64,000 nucleotides of DNA from Acanthamoeba castellanii str. Neff (lineage: Eukaryota > Discosea > Longamoebia > Acanthamoebidae). The notes beneath the pieces are model-generated. The model saw only the letters and a list, made by a program, of their open reading frames with translations. It searched no databases and was not told the DNA's origin. Every line of letters starts with the position of its first letter. Within the stretch, counting starts at the first letter, position 1. Below are positions 55,601 to 64,000 of the stretch, piece after piece. Position numbers and translations under genes: made by a program. The stretch is taken from assembly GCF_000313135.1 (NCBI RefSeq), contig NW_004457271.1, positions 97,836 to 161,835 of the forward strand, in the 5' to 3' direction.

Positions 55601-58600
55601 GTGATAACAAGATCAAGGAGCTCCCACCGCAACTCGGTGCCCTGCCACGCCTCCGGTACGCCGCCGACGCTTCTACACACTTTGCGCCGCCACCGCCAAG
55701 AGGAAGAAGAAGCTAACTTTGATTTGGGGGTGTAGACGGCTCATCATCGGAAAGAACATGCCGCTTGTGTCGCCGCCGATCAATATCGAAGCCGAGGGCG
55801 AGGAGGCCGTGCTCGGGTTCATCAAGCAGTTCATCAACGGGTTCGAGCGGTGCTACCGCTACAAGCTCATGCTCGTGGGCCAGGAGAACGTTGGGTAAAG
55901 CCCGCCCCCCCCTTCACTCACGCGCACTGGACTGGACTGGCGCCACTGACTGCACTACTGCAACTTCCCACTTCACACAGAAAATCGACACTGCTGCGTT
56001 GCCTCAACAGCCAGCGAACGCAGCGAAAGCCGGACGCCCAGCAGCCCAATATCTCGACCGACGGCATCGACATCGGTACTCTTAAAACACCCTGCCTGCA
56101 GGCAATTGCGATTGTGGACACGCTAAGTACCCAGGCGCTGACTACGCATCTCTTCCACTCCCCCACCGAAGGCGAGTGGACCATCAAGGTAACGCGCGAC
56201 AACGAGACCAAGGAGATCTCGCTCACCACTTGGGACTTTGCTGGTACCTTGCCGCAATTCATACAGGCCGCCTAACAATCATGTTAGTCAGAAGCGTTCT
56301 GACCTGGCTTGGCTGTTTGTGGGCGTCTGGTTGGTGCATGGTTGCAGGCCAGGAGTTGTATTATAGCACACATCAATTTTTCCTCTCGGAGCGTTCGCTC
56401 TTCCTCCTGGTCACCGATGTCTCCAAGCCGCTCGAGTTCTCTCGCCTCGACTTCTGGCTCGAATCGATTCGTTCGCGGACCAAGAGTGCGCAGGTCATCA
56501 TCGTCGGCACCCACATTGACGAGAAGGTGCGCCACCACACCCTATCCCTTCCCTTCACCCGAGAGATGCGCGCACTCGCCCCCTTGGTATTGGTGCGCAC
56601 CTTGATATCAACGTTCTATGATTCGGGATTGGGTGACAGATCTGTACGTCCGAGTACTTGGAAGCCAAGGAAAAGGAGATCAGAACCAAGTACCTCGCGC
56701 GCTACCCCAACATCCACGCACTCTGCCTCATCAGGTACCGAGGCCTTTACAAATATATGTTTTTTTTGTTTTTGTTTTTTGTTTTTTCGTCTCAGCAACG
56801 ACGCGCTCACTGTTTTTTTCAAAAATTGCAAAGTTGCTCGAACGGCAAGAACATGTCGGCGCTGCATGCCAAGATCGAAGAGATCCTCTCCTCGGAGGTC
56901 CACCTCGGCGAATTCCTCCCCAAGAGCTATCTCGAGCTTGAGCGCATGATCCTACAGGTACCACCGTCTCCTCAGCTCCGCGCGTGTGTGTGCGTATGCG
57001 TGTGCGTGTGCGTGTGCGGTGGTGCGTGTGCGGTGGTGCGTGTATTCACGTGAGAGCGCTCACCCTTGACTTTTCTGTGCTGTATACAGCAACGCAAGAA
57101 CAGAGCCGAGGAGGGCCTGCCTCCGATCGCGCTGTGGAGCGAGTACAAGTCGTGGGCGGAGCTGTGCCTCATCGAGAACGAGAAGGAGCTCAAGATCGCC
57201 ACCACGTTCCTCCACAACCTGGGCTCCCTCCTCTACTTCAGCGGCGACGAGAACCTGGCCGACGTGGTCATCCTCGACCCGCAGTGGCTCACCGACGTCA
57301 TGGCCACCATCATCACCACCAAGCACAACTACCTGGGCCGCGAGGGCTACGAGGGCATCCTCCAGCACTCGGTGCTGCCGTTCATCTGGCGCCCGCCCAC
57401 CTTCCCCGACGACCTCCACGGCTTCATCCTCTACCTCCTCAACAAGTTCGAGATCACCTTCACCCTCGACGACGACGACGACAACAGCAACGACAACCAG
57501 GAGGGCGAGGGCGAGGCCCTGTCGCTCCTCTCGTTCCTACCGACCTCGGCCCAGGTGACGTCATCACCCGACCAGCCCCAAGCGCAGGCGCAGGCCCAGA
57601 CGCTGAGCGCGTCGTCGCCACTGCCGGCCGACCACACTGCTTTGTTGTCGACGGGAACGCGATCGCGCTCGCCGTCGCTGGCCACGTCGGCACCGCCTCA
57701 GCTGCCGCCGGCAACGTCGCCAACAGCAGACGAGCCCGCGTCGTCCGCCGAGGCCGCGGCGCAGCCACAGTCGCAGACCCAGACCCAGACCGTGGTGCCC
57801 ACGGTCACTGTGGACCCGGCCGTCGCGGCGCTCAAGCGGAAGAGCACGCGCGAGCTGCTCGAGCGGCTGGTCAACAAGCGCATCTCGCGCAAGCGGCGGC
57901 TCAAGGGCTGCAGCCTCGTGCCCGCGCTCCTCTCCACCAAGCGGCCCGACGACCTGGCCTCGGTCTGGCCGCCGCGGCGCGAGGGCGACGGCGTGCTCGA
58001 GTATGGCCGCATCTACACCTTTGACTTTGCGCCGTCGGGCTTCTTCGCCAAGGTGATGGTGCGGCTGCTGAGCTTCCGCCTGCCTCAAATACTCAAGTAC
58101 TGGCGCAACGGCCTTCTGCTCTCGTCGGGCTTCGAGAAGGTATTTGTGGAATTCGATCCGACGCAGAAGGTGCTCAGCGTCACCATCCGCGCCGAGGACC
58201 GGGCACACGCCGACATGGGCGGCGCCGCGGCCGGCCAGCCCCAGAACAGCCAGGTCGCGCTGCCGCCGTCGCCGGCGGAGATCGACCAGCGCGACGAGGA
58301 GAAGCTGCAACAGCAGGCCAAGGAGCAGAAGCAGAAGAAGAAAAAGAAGAGCGGCAAGAAAGAGAAAGAGAAAGAGAAGGAAAGCGAAGGCAAGAGTGCG
58401 GAGCCCGACGCGAAGGAGGAGAAGCCCAAGAAGAAGAAAAAGAAGAGCCGACGCGAGAAGCCGGAGAAGAGCGACGCGAAGGACTTCTCGGCGACGGCTG
58501 CGGGCACCACCGCGAGCAGCACCGCCATGATGATGGGCAGCAGCGACGACGTCGCCAACAGCGATGGGACCGTCGTCGAAGCCGGGAAGGAGACGCCCAG

Positions 58601-59943
58601 CTTCCAGCTCCTGTCCCTTCTCGTCTTCTCGACAATCGACGCCCTCGTCCGCGATTGGTTCAAGGTACGCACACACACACACACCACGCACACACACACA
58701 CACACACACACCATACACACAGGACAAGCACAACCTAATCGTTTTCATTTGTTTTGGGGCGCACACAGCTGGGCGTGGAGATCACGGTGCCGTGTCCGCA
58801 TTGTATAGCTGGCAACCTGCCGAACGCGACCACGTTCTCCTTCACCGAGCTGCAGCGCGCCCTGCTGCGACCCGAGAATGCCTACATCATGTGCAAGAAC
58901 GTGGGCAAGTTCGGGTACGCGCAGCTGATCCGCATCGATCGGCTCATGCCTGACGTGGCCATGCTCCACCTCGACGACGCCAAGATCGAGTTCTCCGAAG
59001 TCACCCTCGGTTCGTCCTTTCTTTCACACGCACACGCCACACGCCACACGCCACACGCCACACGCCACACGCCACACGCCACACGCACACGCACACGCAG
59101 TCAATCATCAACTGCGAGTTCTTACGATTGTGGTGCAGATGAGGAGATCGGTTCGGGCGGCTTTGCGGATCTGTACAAGGGCAAGTGGCGGGACGAGGTG
59201 GTGGCCATCAAGAAGTTCAAGTTCACCGACGACGAGACGCTCGCGCCCGACGACGTCCTGCAGGCCCTCGAGGAGTTCCGCCAGGAAGTCTGGATCATGG
59301 GGTACTGCCCATCACCTGTGCTGCTCGATTCCTCCACCTTTAGCCCACTCACCATTTCCTATGTCCTTTTCTTTTGTTTTTCTTTTTTTGTTCAGGGGCT
59401 TGCGCCATCCTAACATCGTGGCGCTGCGGGCCTTCTGCATGGAACCGTGCTGCATCGTCGAGGAGCTGGTCACCGGCGGGAACCTCCTCTCCTTCCTCCA
59501 CTCCCCCGCAGAGTACCTCAGCCCTTCCCTGTGTGACCGCGTGTCGTGTGCGTGTCGTGTCGTGTGCGTGTGCGGCCACTGACCAGACATTCCACGTGCC
59601 CCGGCGCACAATTAATTGTCGACGCGGCAGGCTCGACTGGACGCTGCGGCTCAAGATCCTGAAGGACGTGGCCAAGGGCTGCGCCTTCCTGCACGGGACC
59701 ACCCCGCCCGTCATGCACCGCGACCTCAAGACGCCCAACATTTTGCTGGTGAGCACGTCGCCCGACGCCGACCTGGTGGCCAAGGTGTGCGACTTCGGAG
59801 TGTCGATCAACTCGTCGGCGGCCGCGCTCGGCCGGAAAGTCGACTGTCCACGTACGTCCGCGCGCTTCGCTCCCTCGCAAGTGCTCTCGTCTGACTCCCC
59901 GATGACCGTGTGTCGTGCTCCATCGTGTGTGTCTGTCTGTGTG

Positions 59944-60020
<77 letters not shown>

Positions 60021-61300
60021 ATAGTGTGGCTCGCGCCGGAGGTGATGATGGGGAAGCCCTACACGGGCAAGGCCGACGTGTACTCGTTTGGCGTCATCTG
60101 CTGGGAGTCCATCGCCCGCAAGCGATTCTTCGAGGAGATCAGCTTCATGAGGTACCCACGCGAAGATGTCACACAATTCACCATCACCGCCTCTCAGTGA
60201 TTCTCATCGCGTGTTTGTTTGCGCGTGTCGCGTCGCGTCGTGTCGTGCGGTGCGATGACGACGACGACAGCCTGATCGAGGAGAAGGTGATCGCCGGCAA
60301 CCGACCACCGATCCCGGAGCAATGCCACCCCGAATTCGCTGAGCTCATCAACAGCTGCTGGCACCAAGGTTTGCGCCCTCGACACACACACCACACCACA
60401 CCACACCACACCACACACAAGTTCAATTGTGTATTGTGTTTAAATTGCATGCACTGACACGACACAGACCCGAACAAGCGGCCGACGTTCGCGCAGGTGG
60501 TGGAGCAGCTGCGGCAGATCATGGCGCGGTACTGCCCCGAACACGTCGACTACGACCGGGACGTCATGGCGCGAGAGGAGGCGCTCGAGCGGCAGCGGCA
60601 GGAGCGCAACAGGCAGTACCGGCTCGAACAGAACAACGCCGACCGCGAAGGCGAGAACGAAAACGAGAGCGAAGAACGAAGCGAAGAGGAGGGGGGCGAG
60701 TCGGGCGAGGCCTCCGCCAACACGATGATGGTGAGCGCCGTCTCGCCCAAGCCGTTGCGGAAGCGGGGTCCCAGCATCAACGTGGTGCAGCAGGCCCTGG
60801 CCTGCAGGGACACCGCCCAGGCGACGCGCAAGGCCATGCTCGACCAGCTGCGTCAGATGAGCCGCCAGCGCGACCTGCCCCACACCTTCTCCCTCGCCCT
60901 CGCCCTCCCCGAGCCCGAGCAACTCACCGCCGCCGCCTCTCCCGCCGCCGACGCGCCCACGGCGGCCGCGACGCCACGACTTGCCGACGAGGCTGCGGCG
61001 ATGAAGGAGAGCGACGCGTCGGCGATGATGCCTCTCACTCCGCGGGGCCAGTCGGGCGAGCCTGCGATGAACGATGCCGCGCCGCCACCCTCCGCCACCG
61101 ACGATGGTGGTGCGACTGCGGCGGCGGCGGGCACGGCGCCCGAGGACGAGGCCAAGCTCAAGGAGAAGGAGGAGCGCAAGCGGCGGGTGGAGGAGATCCG
61201 CGCCAAGATGCAGAGGCAGACCTCCAGCCGCATCAGCGTGCCCAAGGGCGGCTCCAACGCGCCGCTGTCGCCCCGCCCGACCAACCAGGACCAAGGCTAG
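49665..61300 (+). CDS. Giant Roco protein, PATS1-like: PH, GRAM, myotubularin pseudophosphatase, LRR, Roc, COR, TKL kinase
   Basis: The first exon is a nine-codon 49665-49691 (MEAHALPLV), joined in phase to exon 2 at 49867 (PH: GTLHKDQKKGRTLRGKSG). A charged linker leads to a GRAM domain (GSLYITNYRLLWRN, 51320-51360) and a myotubularin domain (52140-53940), with YYRTFKGFSTLVEKEWISF and VSVWSYLYANRASYTNPLY. Its catalytic loop reads VQSIDGKNCV instead of HCSDGWDR, so it should be inactive. LRRs span 54330-55735 (LNLSNNILSYF, LDLSNNVLSAFP). Roc has GQENVGKST (across an intron), DFAGQELYY and THID. COR includes LDPQWLTDVMATIITT. The kinase (59140-60540) has IGSGGFADLYKG, VAIKKF, HRDLKTPNILL and DFGVS, so it looks active. 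A charged tail ends at 61300. The order matches Dictyostelium PATS1, which functions in cytokinesis; no WD40 repeats are seen. Confidence 0.9.
59946..60019. repeat. (GT)37 microsatellite
   Basis: Seventy-four bases of pure GT lie in an intron within the kinase domain of the Roco gene. Confidence 0.97.
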
Positions 61301-61447
61301 AGCGCTCGAACGAACAGCGATTGTGCCCCGCGCGCCTCCTTTGTAGATTGTAGAACAACATGGACAGAATCAACTGAAACACATCATTTCTGAAAGGAAG
61401 AAAGCGAGAGTGTGAAAGATGTTTGTTAATGGATTTGACCCAAGCTC

Positions 61448-64000
61448 TCAGAAGGGGCAGTCGAGGAAGGGCTGCTCGACGTTGGGATCGACGGCGGGTG
61501 CGTTAATGTGTCGCGTGAGAAAGTCGTCCTCCTCGTCGTCTCGTCGCGGCCCGGCCTCGCGTACAATCGCACCGAGGTCGACTTCGCGCACCTGCTGCCG
61601 GAAGAGCGCCATCCTACGGTCTTCTTCTTCCGCCTCTTCCGCGTCTCCCGCTTCGCCGGCGGTAGCGGCCGCCTCCTTGGCGTAGGCGTCGCGCGCGGGC
61701 GAGAGGAGGCTGGCGGCCTCGAGTCGCACCAGGCGCTCGTAGTCCTGGAGGGCGGCGATCAGTAGTCGGTCGCCGTCCAGCCCGAGGAACAGTGCCAGCG
61801 CCGTCGTTTGCCAGGAGCGCTCCTCTTCGGCGCCGTCGCCGTTCTCTTCTTCGGCAGTGCTCCCCAGCCTTCGCTTCTTCAGCCGTGAGACCTGAAAGTC
61901 GGACGGCTGCTGGTGGTGGTGGTCTTGATTCCGTTGCGTCTGGTCGAGGGCCGACGCGTCGGAATCGACTTCGGCCAGGCGCAGGAGCGCGAACAGCACT
62001 CGCACGCCGCGCAGTTTCACCTCCCAATCAAAGTCCTGCATCACGTCCGCAATCCTGTCTCTGCCGAGAGAGAGTGAACAACAACACGACGACAACCACA
62101 ACATGAGCGCAAAGGGCTAGGACTTGTTTGAGATGTTGGGGGGGGGAATGGAACCTGAGCGCATCTCGTTGGTCGGGTGTACCCATCGCCGTGCGAAGCA
62201 CTTGCAGCGTGTGGCGCCGGGTGAGCCAAGACCCGAGCAACTCCAACGCCGCCCTTGATGTGTGTTGTGTGTGTGTGTGTGTGTGTGCGTGTCGTGTGTG
62301 CATGTGTGTGTGTGTGTGTGTGTGTGGTGAGTGTGTGCCGTCTGCCGACAGACAAAATGGACTGACCAGTCGCACAAGAACGTTACCTCTTGACAAAGGC
62401 CTCGGTGTCGGTCAGTGCTTTGGTGACGAGACTCACAAAGTCCGCGGGGGCAGACCTGGCCACGGCCTGCCAGCCCTGCTCGGTGTGGGTCACCGACGAG
62501 AGGGTGGTCAGCGCCGCTGCCCGCACGTAGCTCTCCGCGTCGTCCAGCTTCTCCAGCAACACGCCGTGGAGTCCGTGGCGCAGGGCGTACGACAGCGACT
62601 GACCCTGCGGCTCGGACTCGCTTGCGCACGGGGCGAAGAAGGAGGCGATGAAGGTGGTTGCCGACTCGCGCAGCTCCCAGTTCCAATCGACCGCGAGCGC
62701 CCGTATGGCGGTGTTCAACTCGCGGCCAAAGCCCTGCGCGCGAGCGTAAAAACGAACGATGTCAATTGAAGAGACTTTAGCATCACAAGTCTCGTTTCGA
62801 TGGCGCCAACGAACCTCGTTGTTGAGGAGGGCGTGCTGGGTGGTGGCATCGGCGAGCAGCATCTGCAGCAGCTTGAGCGCGGTCATCAGCACGGCTCGGT
62901 CGGTGGTCTGTCGTATGAGACACAGAATGGACGGAAAGCCGGGCGACACGAGAGCCGCATCCTCCGCTTGCCGGAGACGCTCGAGCCACTGCTCCTTCGG
63001 GAACCTGAAGGAACCCAACCGAGACGAGAACACAACACACCACGACATACACACGACACACACACGACACAAACACACACGACACACACACGACACACAG
63101 TATGAGCAGGCATGCCGATCTCGGCGGTCAAGGGCGCGGTGTGTGCGGTGGGTACGTACCGATAAAGGATTTCCAGCGCAGCTTTGATGACCCTGGGGTC
63201 TTCACCGTGCGCGAATCCCTCTTCGTCCTTACCGTGCATCTCCAAGAGGTGCAGGAGCCATGTCATCCACTCCGTTTCCTACCGACACGACACGACCAAC
63301 GACACGACACGATACGACCAACGACACGACACGACCAACACAAGAAGGCGATGATGATGCGTGTCAAATAAAGCCGCACCTCATATATGGGAGGAGGAGA
63401 GAGATAGGCGGAGTGTACGAGCAGAACATTGGCGTAGCTGGCGTAGAGCGACACCAGTGCCGAGGACATGTGCAGCGCCTTGAGAACGAACACGGTGTGG
63501 AAGCTTGCGACAAAGTCCGCGAGGCCCGGGTGCTCTTCCTGCAGTTGCATTGGGCAGTTGGTCTTGCCCTTGGCGAGAGCAGCCACGACTCGGAAGAGCG
63601 AGGCGGCGAGCTCGCGGCCGGACGTCGACGGCCACAGCGCCAGCACAGCGCCCAGCTCGAGCGCCATTTGCACGTTGGTGCGGTGCCTGCGCATACAACG
63701 TTTAAACGTTGGTCAACTGGAGTGCCTCACGAGTGCGAGTAGCGTCGCAATGTGGTCGGTCGTCTCCGGTGTTACCTGAGTTGGACTCGTCGCTCGTCGC
63801 TGTCTTCGCCTTGTGGAGCAGACAAGAGTGCCCAGAAGGCGTCGTGGAGCACCTGCACGGCCGCTGTACTGAAGGTTAGCCAGCAGCAAAATAAATAAAA
63901 GAAGAAAGAAAGAAAAAACGGGAAAAAACAACGGCGCGCAGCGTCTAGACCACTTTACCTTGGTCGGGGTCTGTGGCTCCTTCTTCGGCGAGCAAGGCCT
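61448..64000 (-). CDS. BRAT1: BRAT1-like HEAT-repeat protein (5' end outside window)
   Basis: BRAT1 is a nuclear HEAT protein that in animals binds the INTS9/INTS11 endonuclease of Integrator and ATM/BRCA1. Read from the right edge, helical repeats include LAASLFRVVAALAKGKT, FHTVFVLKALHMSSALVS, LLHLLEMHGKDEEGF and LMTALKLLQMLLADATTQ. The closest match to BRAT1 is WELRESATTFIASFF followed by KLDDAESYVRAAALTTLSSV (human has DPESYVRASAVTAM at the same place) and, in the last exon, DFDWEVKLRGVRVLFALL. The C-terminus FLDCPF resembles the animal end in DCY, which is where BRAT1 meets Integrator. It stops at 61448 and converges with the Roco gene, 147 bp apart. The start is beyond 64000. Confidence 0.72.
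62266..62326. repeat. Imperfect GT-rich microsatellite
   Basis: GT units with GCGTGTC and GCA interruptions lie in a BRAT1-like intron. Confidence 0.8.

Noticed and set aside
56984..58024. 346-codon Arg/His/Pro-rich frame overlapping the COR region
   Set aside because: It is the +1 shadow of the GC-rich Roco exon, whose own frame carries conserved COR sequence.
57564..58766. 400-codon Leu/Arg-rich minus-strand frame
   Set aside because: It is antisense to the Roco exons and has no family similarity.
1..64000. Insertions of giant-virus or bacterial DNA, which are common in amoebae
   Set aside because: Every recognisable gene is intron-bearing and eukaryotic in type, and base composition is even apart from the tRNA spacers.

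Overview
The window is nuclear DNA of a free-living amoebozoan, most likely an Acanthamoeba (inference). It has GC-rich exons cut by many short GT-AG introns, introns carrying CA/GT-type microsatellites, genes 100 to 500 bp apart on both strands, intronless tRNA genes, and a set of proteins typical of Amoebozoa: a PATS1-like Roco kinase, SH2 proteins without an adjoining tyrosine kinase, a MICAL-type oxygenase and a vWA-GTPase protein. I saw no viral, transposon, bacterial-operon or CRISPR signature. Exon borders were read by eye from GT/AG signals, frame and family conservation, so ends of internal exons are approximate unless a position is given.

Left third (1-30.7 kb), in order: a group II PLP decarboxylase of the glutamate/sulfinoalanine type (-, runs off the left edge inside an intron); a Ser/Thr/Pro-rich unknown (+); an EF-hand/MICAL-type FAD monooxygenase (-); a BAG6-like ubiquitin-like chaperone (-); the WD40 splicing factor PLRG1/PRL1 (+); a HAD phosphatase like the C-terminal half of plant TH2 (-); a small EF-hand protein (+); a tRNA cluster (Pro, Ala, an odd AUA-anticodon tRNA) that also surrounds an agmatine-deiminase gene (-); an Akt/PKB-like PH-AGC kinase (-); an acyl-protein thioesterase with a signal peptide (-); a double-SH2 protein with a Cbl-like EF-SH2 core (-); and a calponin-homology/coiled-coil protein (-).

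Middle (31-42.5 kb): two unknown genes, then a Ran-like GTPase that appears to be spliced in frame to a von Willebrand A domain and an FG-motif tail. This gene's 3' end and the 5' end of the next gene, a MAPK15/ERK7-like kinase with a TDY activation motif, occur twice around a 26-N gap. That is best read as an assembly overlap of two allelic contigs. It is followed by a second tRNA cluster (Asp, Ala, Ile, Asp) whose two tRNA-Asp genes sit in the arms of a ~170-bp inverted repeat.

Right third (42.4-64 kb): CHID1 (-); an E2 ubiquitin-conjugating domain joined to an F-box and an RS-like tail (+); PDCD7/U11-59K of the minor spliceosome (-); an 11.6-kb gene for a giant PH-GRAM-myotubularin-LRR-Roc-COR-kinase protein whose myotubularin active site is destroyed (+); and a BRAT1-like HEAT protein (-, runs off the right edge).

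Common themes are signalling scaffolds (SH2, Roco, PKB, MAPK, vWA-GTPase), ubiquitin/chaperone quality control (E2-F-box, BAG6) and RNA processing (PLRG1, U11-59K, and BRAT1, whose animal partner is Integrator). The genes are not co-oriented into operon-like groups.
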